Shown here: positions 1 to 8,858 of the stretch, piece after piece
Layout of the letters: every line of letters starts with the position of its first letter
Position numbering within the stretch: the first letter of the stretch is position 1
DNA from: Streptomyces sp. TN58
GTDB lineage: Bacteria > Actinomycetota > Actinomycetes > Streptomycetales > Streptomycetaceae
Direction: 5' to 3'
DNA length: 64,000 nucleotides
NCBI RefSeq assembly: GCF_001941845.1
Contig: NZ_CP018870.1
Span: forward strand, 248,001-312,000
Translations under genes and position numbers: made by a program
Notes under the pieces: model-generated
The model's database searches: none
Told to the model about the DNA's origin: nothing
What the model saw: the letters and a program-made list of their open reading frames with translations, nothing else

Positions 1-35
1 GCTGGAGGACGTCGGTTCGAATCCGACCGGTCTTG
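1..35 (+). tRNA. 3' end of a tRNA gene, cut by the window edge
   Basis: The first bases fold as the 3' half of a tRNA. Positions 1-5 would be the 3' strand of the anticodon stem, 6-10 a five-base variable loop, 11-15 and 23-27 a perfect T stem (GTCGG/CCGAC) around the T loop TTCGAAT at 16-22, 28-34 the acceptor strand and 35 a G discriminator. No CCA is encoded, as is common in actinobacteria. The anticodon lies outside the window, so the isotype cannot be named. Confidence 0.8.
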
Positions 36-120
36 CGTATCCTTCCGCAGTTCTGCAGTACTCGTCTTCTTCAAGTCGTGATGGACGCCGGGCACCGGCG
101 AAGAAACCGGTGGAGTGGTG

Positions 121-1260
121 ATGACACAGCCGACACCCGTACGGTGCCCCGCGATCGAGCACCCCGACCTGCCGCCGGCCGACCCGGCCGGCCTCGACCC
201 GCTGCTCGCCCGGCTCGCCGCGGACCGCCCCGTCGAGGTTGACGAGACCTTCCCGCTCGGCACCCTGCGCACCGACGGCCGCGTCGACCTCTGCAAGCAG
301 GGCCTCGGCCCGGTCGGGGCCGCCCGGCTGCTCCCGGCCGCGGCCGCGTCCCCGCACGCCACCCACCTGCTGCTCGGCACGAACGCCATCGGCGACACGG
401 GCGCCGCCACCCTGGCCGACGCCCTGACCGCCGACGGCCACGGCCTCCACACCCTCTACCTCGGCTGCAACCGGATCGGACCGGCCGGGGTGGGCTCCCT
501 GACCGGTGTCCTCGCCGAGGACACCACCGTCCGGGCCCTCTGGCTCAAGCGCAACCCCCTCCACGCGGACGGCGCCCGCACGCTCGCCGCGCTGCTGCGC
601 CGCAACACCGGCCTGCGCACCCTCGACCTCGTCAACACGGGGATCGGCGCCGAGGGCGTACGCCTCCTGCTCGACGCCCTCGTGGAGCGCGAGCAGCCCC
701 TGGAACGGCTCTTCCTCGGCGGCAACGGCCTCGGCCCCGACGCCGCGCCGCTGCTCTGCGACCTGATCCGGCTGGCCGGGGTGCGCGAGCTGTACGTACC
801 GGCCAACCACCTCGGCGACGAAGGCGCCGCGGCCCTCGCCACCGCCGCGGCCGACTCCCCGCACCCGGTCCGCCTCGGGCTCGGCGGCAACGGCATCGGC
901 GCCGCCGGGGCCCGTGCCCTGGCCGCCTCCCTCGGCGGCATCGAAGCGCTCGACCTCGGCCGGACCCTGTCCGAGCGCAGCCTCGGCGCCCCCGGCAACC
1001 ACCCCGGCGACGAAGGGGCCTACGCCCTGGCCGCCGCCCTTCCCGGCAGCCCCCTGCGCCGGCTGGAGTTGCGCCACACCGGCCTGACCGGTCGCGGCGC
1101 CAAGAACCTGCTCGCCGCGGTGCCCGACGACACGCCCCTGGAGTACGTCGGCCTGGGCCCCGGCCTCCCCCGCCGCGTGAAGCGCTCCTTCACCGAACGG
1201 CTCCGCCCCGCCCGGGCCGCCCACCCGGACGTACGCGCCATCGGCAGCGTGTACCGGTGA
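121..1260 (+). CDS. Leucine-rich repeat protein (ribonuclease-inhibitor type)
   Basis: 379 residues made almost wholly of repeats of about 28 residues with the pattern LxxLxLxxNxIGxxGAxxL (for example LRTLDLVNTGIGAEGVRLL). This is the RNase-inhibitor/RanGAP class of leucine-rich repeat, expected to form a curved protein-binding surface. No signal peptide or membrane segment is visible, so it is probably cytosolic. The ATG at 121 is preferred because GGAG at 112-115 sits at proper spacing; in-frame GTG codons at 115 and 118 overlap that site. The stop overlaps the next start by four bases (GTGA), so it is the first gene of a coupled operon with an ankyrin protein, a MoxR ATPase and a VWA protein. 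The role is not known; a target-recognition or scaffold subunit is inferred. Confidence 0.85.
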   Translation: MTQPTPVRCPAIEHPDLPPADPAGLDPLLARLAADRPVEVDETFPLGTLRTDGRVDLCKQGLGPVGAARLLPAAAASPHATHLLLGTNAIGDTGAATLADALTADGHGLHTLYLGCNRIGPAGVGSLTGVLAEDTTVRALWLKRNPLHADGARTLAALLRRNTGLRTLDLVNTGIGAEGVRLLLDALVEREQPLERLFLGGNGLGPDAAPLLCDLIRLAGVRELYVPANHLGDEGAAALATAAADSPHPVRLGLGGNGIGAAGARALAASLGGIEALDLGRTLSERSLGAPGNHPGDEGAYALAAALPGSPLRRLELRHTGLTGRGAKNLLAAVPDDTPLEYVGLGPGLPRRVKRSFTERLRPARAAHPDVRAIGSVYR

Positions 1261-2936
1261 GGCGATCGAACGCCGAACCGCCTGGCGGTTTCCGGCAGGA
1301 GGACGGCCCCGCGTGGCAGCGGATCCGCCGCTACGCGGTGCCCGGCTGGATGATCGAGCAGGCCACCGCGCACCGGCTGGCCGGCGACTGGCGGGCGGCC
1401 TGCGCGGCCGCAGCCGTGGACGTCGCCTTCGAGCTGCCCGAGCTGGAGGCCCGCTACGGCGCCGGCGTGGCCGGGGCCGTGGCGGAGGACCTGCGGCACC
1501 TGGCCCCCGACCTGCTGCGCTGGCACCTGCCCCGGCTCCTGGGCGGCCGCACCACCATCGCCCCCGACCTGCGGATCGTGCTCGCCACCTACGACGGGCC
1601 CGGAGGGCCGGCCCTGTCGGTCACCACGCCCGTCATGACCGAGGCCTCGCAGCGGCTGCGCCTGCACTGCGCACCCGTCGTCATCGAGCGGAACAAGTAC
1701 ACGGGGCGCGGCTTCGTCCCGGAGATCTGGACGGCGATCCGACCGTTCTGGGACGCCCGCCACGCCGAGGAGCTCGGCACACGCTTCGCCCACCCGCAGG
1801 ACCTGGCCGCCCGGACAGCCGGGCTGCGGGAGGCCGGGGACACGGTCGGCGCGTACGGGGCCGCGGGCATCACGTGCGACCTGACCGTTCCTCCCGCCCG
1901 GGAGTACCAGCGCCCGGCGGACCCGGAGACCCTCCTCGCGCGGCTGCCCGTCGACCTCACGCGGATCGCGCCGGAGGTGACCCGGCTCGTGGCGGCCGGA
2001 GCCGGCGACCGCTACCGGCTCCGGGCCGGCTGGCCCTACTCGGCCGTACTGGAGCACACCGGCCCGGACGGGCTCCTGGTCCGCGTCGTCCCGCAGGCCC
2101 AGGCGGCCTCCGTCCCGGCCCTGCCCCGGTACGCCTGGCAGCGCCTCCCCGACCTCGAACTGGTGCGGACCGGCCGGATATCCCCGCGCGAGCTGCACCC
2201 GCTGGTGGCCGCCGCCCTGTTCCCCGACGCCGGACCCGTGGAGGGGCCGCCCGGCCCCGACACCGCCTGCCGACCGGTACGAGTGCGCTGCCGCGGCGGA
2301 TGGCACGAGGTGCGCTCGCGGGGCGGCGTACTCGACGTTCCGCACTCCGCGGAGGAACAGCAACGGGAGCGCGCCATGCGGGCGTTCGGCGGCGCCGTCT
2401 CGGGGTGCTTCGCCGTGCAGCAGATCTGGACCACGGGCGAAGGACGGCTGCCGCGCGGCCTGCGGGCCCAGCGGCACGAGCTCTTCCTGCGCGCCCAGCA
2501 CGGCGACACCCCCGGCGTCATGGCACTGCTGGACGCGGGCGTGGACCCGCGGATCCGGGACGGCCGCCACCGCGGGCTGCTGCACACGCTCCACCTCCTC
2601 GACCACGAGGAGCTCCTGCCGCGGCTGCTGGCGGCGGGGCTCGACCTGGAGGCGCGGGACAAGGCGTACCGCACCCCCCTGCTGTCCGCGGTGCACTGGG
2701 GCGGTTCGGCCGACCTGGTCAGGGCCCTGCTCGCGGCCGGCGCCCGGATCGACGTCCTGGACGAGATGGACCTGTCGGTGTCCCAGGAGATCCGCCGCTA
2801 CAAGCGCACCGACCTCGGCTTCCTGCGGGACCGCGTGGAGGAGGAGTTCCCCGGGATCGGCGCCGACTGGTTCGACGAGCACATGGAGTACTGGGAGAAC
2901 GAGAACGAGGACGAGGAAGAGAGCGAGGACGCATGA
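1257..2936 (+). CDS. Ankyrin-repeat protein of the MoxR/VWA operon
   Basis: 559 residues. The N-terminal 400 residues match no family I recognise; they hold a mixed, enzyme-sized region with no obvious catalytic signature. Residues about 410-510 form ankyrin repeats (LFLRAQHGDTPGVMALLDAG, then RTPLLSAVHWGGSADLVRAL). The C terminus is very acidic (ENENEDEEESEDA). The GTG start at 1257 overlaps the stop of the LRR gene, and its own stop overlaps the start of the MoxR gene (ATGA at 2933-2936). A second protein-interaction repeat protein coupled to an AAA+ ATPase suggests adaptor or target-binding work within one complex, which is inference. Confidence 0.8.
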   Translation: MRRSNAEPPGGFRQEDGPAWQRIRRYAVPGWMIEQATAHRLAGDWRAACAAAAVDVAFELPELEARYGAGVAGAVAEDLRHLAPDLLRWHLPRLLGGRTTIAPDLRIVLATYDGPGGPALSVTTPVMTEASQRLRLHCAPVVIERNKYTGRGFVPEIWTAIRPFWDARHAEELGTRFAHPQDLAARTAGLREAGDTVGAYGAAGITCDLTVPPAREYQRPADPETLLARLPVDLTRIAPEVTRLVAAGAGDRYRLRAGWPYSAVLEHTGPDGLLVRVVPQAQAASVPALPRYAWQRLPDLELVRTGRISPRELHPLVAAALFPDAGPVEGPPGPDTACRPVRVRCRGGWHEVRSRGGVLDVPHSAEEQQRERAMRAFGGAVSGCFAVQQIWTTGEGRLPRGLRAQRHELFLRAQHGDTPGVMALLDAGVDPRIRDGRHRGLLHTLHLLDHEELLPRLLAAGLDLEARDKAYRTPLLSAVHWGGSADLVRALLAAGARIDVLDEMDLSVSQEIRRYKRTDLGFLRDRVEEEFPGIGADWFDEHMEYWENENEDEEESEDA

Positions 2937-4135
2937 GTGCCACCCGGCTGCCGCAGCCCGCCCGGGCCCTGGCCGCCGCCGACGCCCTCGGCGCCCGGCT
3001 GGCCGCCACCCGTACCGAAGCCGCCGCCAACCCGCAACTGGAGGCGCTGGCACTGGCGGTGACGGCCAATCAGCCCGTGCTGCTGTGGGGTGAACCGGGC
3101 ATCGGCAAGTCCGCCGGCATGGAACAGCTCGCGACCGCGCTCGGCGTACCGCTGGAGACCGTCATCGCCAGCGTCCACGAGCCCTCCGACTTCGCCGGGC
3201 TGCCCATCGTCGGTGACGACCCCGCCACCACCGGTGTCCCCATGGCCCCGCCGGACTGGGCGGTACGCCTGGCCCGCACCGGTCACGGCCTGCTCTTCTT
3301 CGACGAGCTGTCCTCCGCCCCGCCCGCCGTCCAGGCGGCCCTGCTGCGCGTGGTCCTGGAGCGCCGGGTCGGCAGCCTCGAACTCCCGGCGGCGGTGAGG
3401 ATCGTGGCCGCCGCCAATCCGCCCGCCAGCGCCGCCGACGGCTGGCACCTCAGCCCGCCGCTCGCCAACCGCTTCGTCCACCTGGACTGGACGCACAACC
3501 CTCGCACCGTGGCCCGCGGCATGGCGGGCACCTGGCCCGAGGTCGCGATCCCCACCGTGGATCCCGCCAAGGCGTCCGGGGCGGTCGCCCGCGCCCGCGG
3601 CGCCGTCTCCGGCTTCCTGACCGCCCGGCCGGGCCTGGTCCACCACATGCCGGCCGAGGCCGCCGGACGCGGGCGCGGCTGGCCTTCCCCCCGGACGTGG
3701 GAGATGGCCCTGCGGCTGCTGGCCACCGGGTACGCGGCCTCGACGGGCCGGGAGGCCCTGGCCGCCGCGCTCACCGGCGCCGTCGGGGAGGCCGCCGGGA
3801 TCGAGCTGCTCTCGTACCTCGAACACCTCGACCTGCCCGACCCGGACCGGGTGCTGGCCGATCCGGACGCCTTCGCGCTGCCCGAGCGCGGCGACCGGCA
3901 GCTGGCCTTCCTGATCGCCGTGGTCGCGGCCGTGCAGAGCGAGCTGACCCGTCCCCGGTGGGAGGCGGGCTGGGCGGTCCTCGCCAAGGCCGTGGACGCG
4001 GGGGTGCCCGACGTCGCGGCCCGCGCCGCCGCCGACCTCGCCGCGATGCGCGACCTCGACTGGCCGGTGCCCGCGGGCATCGACGCCTTCGTGGAACTGC
4101 TCCAGCTGTCCGGCTCGCTACCGGGCAGCCGCTGA
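2933..4135 (+). CDS. MoxR-type AAA+ ATPase
   Basis: 400 residues. Walker A GEPGIGKS lies at residues 53-60, and Walker B LLFFDELSSAP has its acidic pair at D124/E125. The following stretch AAANPPASAADG includes the sensor 1 region, and SPPLANRFVHLDW carries the arginine-finger type NRF motif seen in MoxR proteins. Proteins of this class act as ATP-driven chaperones, normally with a VWA-domain partner, and the next gene is such a partner. The ATG at 2933 is fixed by the ATGA overlap with the ankyrin gene; the reading frame stays open far upstream but that part is a shadow of the ankyrin gene. Only 7 bases separate its stop from the next start. Confidence 0.9.
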   Translation: MSATRLPQPARALAAADALGARLAATRTEAAANPQLEALALAVTANQPVLLWGEPGIGKSAGMEQLATALGVPLETVIASVHEPSDFAGLPIVGDDPATTGVPMAPPDWAVRLARTGHGLLFFDELSSAPPAVQAALLRVVLERRVGSLELPAAVRIVAAANPPASAADGWHLSPPLANRFVHLDWTHNPRTVARGMAGTWPEVAIPTVDPAKASGAVARARGAVSGFLTARPGLVHHMPAEAAGRGRGWPSPRTWEMALRLLATGYAASTGREALAAALTGAVGEAAGIELLSYLEHLDLPDPDRVLADPDAFALPERGDRQLAFLIAVVAAVQSELTRPRWEAGWAVLAKAVDAGVPDVAARAAADLAAMRDLDWPVPAGIDAFVELLQLSGSLPGSR

Positions 4136-4142
4136 GGGCCGG

Positions 4143-5345
4143 GTGCCGGACATGGACCGGGGCCTCGACCGCGCGAAGCTGCTGGCGGCCCGCTACAAGG
4201 CGGCCGAGGCCCGTCCGTACCTCGCCTCCGCGCTGTACGCCCTGACCGTGGTCCCCTCGGACGGGGTGCGCACCATGGGCGTCGACCGGCACTGGCGCTG
4301 CTACGTCTCCCCCGCCTTCGTCCGGGCGACCCCGGTCGTGGAGCTGGCCGGGGTGTGGATCCACGAAGTGGCCCACCTGCTGCGCGACCACCACGGCCGG
4401 GCCGAGCGGCTGCCGGCCGCCGACCAGCGCGACCACGTGCGGGTCAACATCGCCCAGGACTGCGAGATCAACGACGACCTGCTCGCCGACGGGCTGGTGC
4501 TGCCAGAGGGCCGGATGGAGCCGAGGCTCTACGGTCTGCCCACGGGCGGGCTGTTCGAGGCCTACCTGCCGGCGATTCCCCCGACGCCGCACGGGCCCGA
4601 CTGCGGTTCCGGCGCGCACGGCAGCCCCGAGCCCTGGGAGCTGGGCGAGGACGGCGGCCCCGCCCGGGTCGGCCCGGTGGAGGCCGAGGCGCTGCGCCGG
4701 CAGACCGCCCAGGCCGTACGCGCCCACCAGCGCACCCGCGGCCGGGTCCCCGAGGGCTGGGCCCGGTGGGCCGAGGAGCTTCTGGAGCCTCGCGTCGACT
4801 GGCGCCAGGCCCTGGCGGGAGCGGTCCGCGAGGCCGCCGCGTGGGCGGCCGGCGCGGTGGACTACACCTACCGGCGTCCCTCGCGCCGTACCCCGGCCCT
4901 CGGCGGCCGGGTGGTGCTGCCCAGCCTGCGCAGGCCGCTGCCGCGGGTGGCCGTCGTCGTCGACACCTCGGGTTCGATGGGTCCGGACGACCTGGCGGCC
5001 GCGCTCGCGGAGGTCACCGGCGTCCTGCGGGAGGTGGGGATCGGCGGCAACCGGGTGCCCGTCCTCGCGTGTGACGCGGACGTGCACGCCGTGACCCGGG
5101 TGCGCAGCGCGGGCGAGGTGGCCCTGGCCGGCGGCGGAGGCACGGACATGCGGGTCGGCGTCAGCGCGGCGCTGGCCCTGCCCGACCGGCCGAACATCGT
5201 GGTCGTGCTGACCGACGGGTACACGCCGTGGCCGGACGAGACGCCGTCCTGCCGCCTGATCGCCGCCCTGGTCGGGCAGACCCCGCCCGCTCCCCCGTCC
5301 TGGGTGGAGACCGTACGGGTCACGGACCTCGGCACCCCGTCATAG
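4143..5345 (+). CDS. VWA-domain protein with HExxH metallopeptidase-like N terminus (DUF2201 type)
   Basis: 400 residues (GTG at 4143, or 397 from ATG 4152). The N-terminal half has the zinc-peptidase motif HEVAHLLRDHH at residues 74-84, and the C-terminal half is a von Willebrand A domain starting at D274 with the MIDAS signature DTSGSMG, followed by GGGGTDM and VVLTDG. This two-part build is that of DUF2201/VWA-like predicted metallopeptidases, which are regular partners of MoxR ATPases. It closes the four-gene operon. The substrate is unknown. A complete HExxH suggests real protease activity, but the third zinc ligand cannot be assigned by eye. Confidence 0.87.
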   Translation: MPDMDRGLDRAKLLAARYKAAEARPYLASALYALTVVPSDGVRTMGVDRHWRCYVSPAFVRATPVVELAGVWIHEVAHLLRDHHGRAERLPAADQRDHVRVNIAQDCEINDDLLADGLVLPEGRMEPRLYGLPTGGLFEAYLPAIPPTPHGPDCGSGAHGSPEPWELGEDGGPARVGPVEAEALRRQTAQAVRAHQRTRGRVPEGWARWAEELLEPRVDWRQALAGAVREAAAWAAGAVDYTYRRPSRRTPALGGRVVLPSLRRPLPRVAVVVDTSGSMGPDDLAAALAEVTGVLREVGIGGNRVPVLACDADVHAVTRVRSAGEVALAGGGGTDMRVGVSAALALPDRPNIVVVLTDGYTPWPDETPSCRLIAALVGQTPPAPPSWVETVRVTDLGTPS

Positions 5346-5372
5346 GCTGCCCGGGGTCCGCCGGACTGCCCC

Positions 5373-5549
5373 AGGGCGTGTTGCGAAAGTCCCGTCTGGC
5401 TCGCGGCGCCTGGCACGGCACCTCGCCGCGTTGTCGGGATGGCCCGCGTACGACCGGTACGCGGACGCCCCTCCGCCTGGCGAGGCACCGCACCAGACAC
5501 CGCGAGCACCGCCCTGCGGGCGGACGACGCCACTTTCGCAACCCGCCCT
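5373..5549. repeat. MITE-like palindromic repeat, family A copy 1 (177 bp)
   Basis: Terminal inverted repeats of 18 bp (left AGGGCGTGTTGCGAAAGT at 5373-5390, right at 5532-5549) differ at one position. The palindrome continues inward: an arm containing CTCGCGGCGCCTGGCAC on the left is matched by an imperfect complement on the right, so the whole element can fold into one long hairpin. A second copy of exactly the same length lies at 13056-13232. There is no coding capacity. It fills the space between the VWA gene and the convergent hydrolase gene, and its last two bases form part of the hydrolase stop codon. Confidence 0.85.
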
Positions 5550-6279
5550 AGCTGTGGGGTGGCAGGTGCAGGGCGAAGCGGCGGACGGCGTCGGTGAACG
5601 CGCCGGGATCGTCGAAGTTCGCGAGATGGCGGGCCCGTGGGATCAGTTCGATGCGGGCGTCCGGGTGGGCGCGGGCGAACTCCCGTTCGCCGGAGCGGAA
5701 GACGGTGTCCTTCTCGCCGTTCAGGATCAGCACCGGCGCCTTCACATGGGCCATCGCACCCGCGTCGAAGCGGCCCAGTACCTCGCCCCATGCCGCGGGC
5801 AGCGTGTGGAAGGCGTAGCCGGCCCCGAGGGTCGCCTCCACCACCTCGGGTGGGTAGAGCCGGCGCAGCTGCCGGTCGTTCCAGCGGGTCAGCCGGTCCG
5901 CGGGTATCCGCGTGACGAGCCCGGCGACGCACCGGTACGGGGTCGCCCACGCGCCACGCGCCGAGGCGCTGGCCCCCGCCAGGACCAGCCCGCGCAGCAG
6001 CTCCGGCCGGTGCCGCGCGAACTCCAGCGCCGCGTAACCGCCGAGCGAGTGCCCGACGACGAGAGCCGGCCCGCGGTCGAGGGAGTCCACGGCGGAGGCG
6101 ATGACCTCCGTCGCCGCCTTCAGACTCCATGGCTGGGCGGCGCGGGCGCCGTGGCCCGGCAGGTCGACGGCGGTCACCGGGAAGTCAGGTTCGAGCGCCG
6201 CGAGTTGCGGGCTCCACTGGCCCGCGCTGAACCTCGTACCGTGCACCAGGACGATGGGTGGTGCGTCCAGAGCCGTCAT
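5548..6279 (-). CDS. Alpha/beta-fold hydrolase
   Basis: 243 residues. Visible are the oxyanion-hole HGTRFSAGQW near residue 13, the nucleophile elbow GHSLGG with S78, a later acid in NGEKD and the catalytic His in RARHLANF. This is a complete catalytic triad in standard order; the substrate cannot be predicted. The ATG at 6279 is preferred over the upstream in-frame start at 6327 because GGGGGA lies just before it. The TAG stop (5548-5550) is partly made of the end of the family A repeat, so the last residues of this protein may have been set by that insertion. Confidence 0.85.
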   Translation of the reverse strand: MTALDAPPIVLVHGTRFSAGQWSPQLAALEPDFPVTAVDLPGHGARAAQPWSLKAATEVIASAVDSLDRGPALVVGHSLGGYAALEFARHRPELLRGLVLAGASASARGAWATPYRCVAGLVTRIPADRLTRWNDRQLRRLYPPEVVEATLGAGYAFHTLPAAWGEVLGRFDAGAMAHVKAPVLILNGEKDTVFRSGEREFARAHPDARIELIPRARHLANFDDPGAFTDAVRRFALHLPPHS

Positions 6280-6374
6280 GGGTCCCCCGATCCACATCCG
6301 CGCTTTCTGTGAACCCACCCTAACCACGAGGCCGTTCGGGGCTCTGCGCCGGGTCGGGTACCGCGGCCCGCGGG

Positions 6375-7877
6375 TCAGCGGGTCAGCCGGGGCAGGTCCG
6401 CCCGGTCCAGCAGGGCGTGCAGTCGTGCGGCCGGCAGGCTGGGGTTGGCCGCGGCGCCCTCGGCCGTGACCGGGTCGTGGAGCAGCGCCTCAAGCGTCTC
6501 CCCGGCGAAGAGCGGGTTTGCCGCGGCGGCACGCCGGACGCGGTCGTCGGGGTCGGCCAGCAGTTCCGCGGGAGCCTGCCGGAGCGTCGGATCGGCGGCG
6601 GCCAGCATCCGTACCTCCGGGTCCTCGTGGTCGAGCAGGTGGGACAGCCCTGTCCGGGGAAGCCTGGACTGCATGAGCAGGTGGGCGCGTTGCCGGGGGC
6701 GGGCGACGAAGGCGGCCAGAACGGTCGCGGCCGGCGCCAGCGGGTGCCGTACGGCCAGCCGGTGGCGTACCTCCTCGTGCGGGTCCTGCGCGAGCCGTGC
6801 CACCAGGTCGGCGGGCAGCGCCGGGAACGTCGCGGCCACGAGGCGCAGCACGACCTCCCCGGACTCGGCGCAGGCCCGGTACCAGTCCAGGTCGGGCTCG
6901 GTGCAGGACTCCAGGAACGTGCAGGTGCAGTCGTGGTCGCCCTCGTCCATCTCGTGGTCGACGGCCCGGCACTGCTCCGGGGTACGGGGCAGCGGCTGTA
7001 CTCGGGCGCGGGTACGCACCTGCTCATGGGGGTCCCGGGCGAGCTCGGCCCACACGGCCTGGTCCAGGCCGGCCCGGGCGGCGACGCGCAGGCGCACGCC
7101 GGGGTCGGCGTCGCGGGCGAGCCGGGCGACGGCGTCGGCGGGCGTGTGCCGGTTGCCGGCGATGCACCAACGGGAGTCCGGATCGGCCATCGCCGCCGCG
7201 ACGGCGGCGTCCGACAGCGGGTCGTTGTGGAGGATCTGCCACCGCACCCGGCCGTGCTCCGGGAGGTCCTCCGTCCCCGCTGCCAGGTTTCCCGCACGGC
7301 GGCGTGCGGCGGCGCTCCGCACGTCCGGGTCGGGGTCGCCCAGCAGGGCTTCCTGTTCCTCGGGGGTCAGCAGGCCCCACACGTCCATGGCGAGGTACCG
7401 CACGGCGGGGTGCTCGTGCCCGCGCATCCGGTACCGGAAGGACGCGGTGACCTGCCAGGAGGACAGGAGCTCGCTCACGATCTCGCCGGCCGTGAGCAGC
7501 CCCGGCTCGGCCGGCTCCCGCGCGGTCAGCAGGGTGACGACGACGTCGTCGGGCAGCGGTTGTGGTGGGCGCGTGCGCGGGCGCGGCCCCGCGGCGACCG
7601 TCGCGCGCACCAGGTCGTGGGGGTCCTCGACCAGTCGGCCGCGCTGTGCCGGCCGGATGTGGGGGTTGCCTGCCAGGGACCGGCGCACCCGCCACTCCAG
7701 GTGTACGACGATCGCGTCCATGACCTCGTCGGGAGGGCGGCGCTCCTCGCACAGGATGCGACGCGCCTCCCCGGCGGCGGGATCGAGCAGTCGCAGCAGC
7801 ACGTCGGCAGGGGCTGCGGTGTTGGCCGCGACGCCGCGCGGCCACAGGTCGGTCAGGGAGGGGGACGAGGTGGGCAT
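6375..7877 (-). CDS. HEAT-like / leucine-rich-variant repeat protein
   Basis: 500 residues built of short helical repeats with the recurring pattern DPxxxVRxxxAxNPxxP (for example DPHEEVRHRLAVRHPL, DPDDRVRRAAAANPLF, DPGVRLRVAARAGL). These resemble the leucine-rich repeat variant and HEAT families, which form superhelical scaffolds. A cysteine/aspartate cluster (DEGDHDCTCTFLESC) interrupts the array near residue 310 and might bind a metal. There is no signal peptide. It is a stand-alone gene on the minus strand, divergent from the VanZ-like gene. A protein-protein interaction role is inferred; no catalytic domain is seen. Confidence 0.75.
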   Translation of the reverse strand: MPTSSPSLTDLWPRGVAANTAAPADVLLRLLDPAAGEARRILCEERRPPDEVMDAIVVHLEWRVRRSLAGNPHIRPAQRGRLVEDPHDLVRATVAAGPRPRTRPPQPLPDDVVVTLLTAREPAEPGLLTAGEIVSELLSSWQVTASFRYRMRGHEHPAVRYLAMDVWGLLTPEEQEALLGDPDPDVRSAAARRRAGNLAAGTEDLPEHGRVRWQILHNDPLSDAAVAAAMADPDSRWCIAGNRHTPADAVARLARDADPGVRLRVAARAGLDQAVWAELARDPHEQVRTRARVQPLPRTPEQCRAVDHEMDEGDHDCTCTFLESCTEPDLDWYRACAESGEVVLRLVAATFPALPADLVARLAQDPHEEVRHRLAVRHPLAPAATVLAAFVARPRQRAHLLMQSRLPRTGLSHLLDHEDPEVRMLAAADPTLRQAPAELLADPDDRVRRAAAANPLFAGETLEALLHDPVTAEGAAANPSLPAARLHALLDRADLPRLTR

Positions 7878-8025
7878 CCGATCATCATGTCAGCTGCCCG
7901 CACGGGCCTGTTGGGCGGCGGCGGAAGGGTCGCTCCTCCGCCGGGCCCGGCCGGCCGGCCCCATATCGCGGGTGTATCGGAAAGCGCATACGCCGCGGCA
8001 ACCGCCGTGTGTGTCGAATGGGGGC

Positions 8026-8730
8026 ATGAAACATGACGTACCCCTGTCCGCGCCGCCCCGCCGCAAGGGCGGGTTCGTGCTCCTGGGCCTGGCGGTCCTC
8101 GGTCTGGCGGGCGCCCTGTTCGTCCTGCGCCGGCCGCTCATGATGTCCGCACCGAGGTGTGCGGCCGGGCGGTGGCACGGCTGCCTCGACACGTTCAACG
8201 GGGTCGTGCTGATGACGCTGGTCACGCTGCCGTTGGCGGTCGGGGCGGCGTGGCTCCTGGCGCGCCGCCGGCGCGGCGCCGGGGTCTCGTCGGCGTGGCC
8301 GCTGTCGCTGGCCGAGGTGGGCATGGTGCACGGGACGGTGCCGTTCGTATGGATGATCCTGATGCCGGGCGCGGGGGCCGGTACCGTTCCCGGGCGGGTG
8401 AGCCTGGTGCCGCTACGGGACCTGGTCACGATGGGGCCGCTCGGGATCGGCGGCAACCTGCTGGTCTTCGCGGCACTGGGGTTCTTCGCCGCCATGCGGT
8501 TCGCGGCGCTGGCGTCCGTGCCGCGGGTCCTGGCGCTCGGGGTGCTCTGCTCGGTGCTGGTGGAGACCGCGCAGTACGTGCTGCGGCTGGACCGGGTCTC
8601 GTCCGTGGACGACGTCCTGGTCAACGCCGCCGGTGCCGCGCTGGCCTCGCTGGCGTCGCGCCGCTGGTGGCGCACGGCCGCGGGCACGCCGTCGGACCGG
8701 CCCGGTCCCGCCCTGGCACCGGCTGCCTGA
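8026..8730 (+). CDS. VanZ-family membrane protein
   Basis: 234 residues with about five hydrophobic segments. The C-terminal half has the VanZ signature: GNLLVFAALGFF, then ETAQYVL, then SVDDVLVNAAGA. VanZ-like proteins lower sensitivity to glycopeptides such as teicoplanin in some bacteria, but most actinobacterial homologues are uncharacterised. The ATG at 8026 is used, with GGGG directly upstream. An OmpR-type regulator and kinase pair follows on the same strand after 128 bases, so envelope-stress control is possible but not shown. Confidence 0.85.
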   Translation: MKHDVPLSAPPRRKGGFVLLGLAVLGLAGALFVLRRPLMMSAPRCAAGRWHGCLDTFNGVVLMTLVTLPLAVGAAWLLARRRRGAGVSSAWPLSLAEVGMVHGTVPFVWMILMPGAGAGTVPGRVSLVPLRDLVTMGPLGIGGNLLVFAALGFFAAMRFAALASVPRVLALGVLCSVLVETAQYVLRLDRVSSVDDVLVNAAGAALASLASRRWWRTAAGTPSDRPGPALAPAA

Positions 8731-8858
8731 GGGAACGGGGGCGGAGTGGTGCTGCGGGGCGGTGGTGCTGCGGGGCGGCGGGGTGGCCTGTCGGCCTGTC
8801 CGTGGTCTGCGGGTCTGCGCATACATCGGCGATACGGTCCGCCGCTTAGGCTTCCGGC

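Noticed and set aside
1020..3053. 677-codon minus-strand ORF opposite the LRR and ankyrin genes
   Set aside because: It is a shadow of high-GC coding on the other strand; the plus-strand genes have clear domains and coupled starts.
5373..5549. Protein-coding insertion sequence
   Set aside because: At 177 bp it cannot code for a transposase and has no plausible ORF; it is better described as MITE-like.
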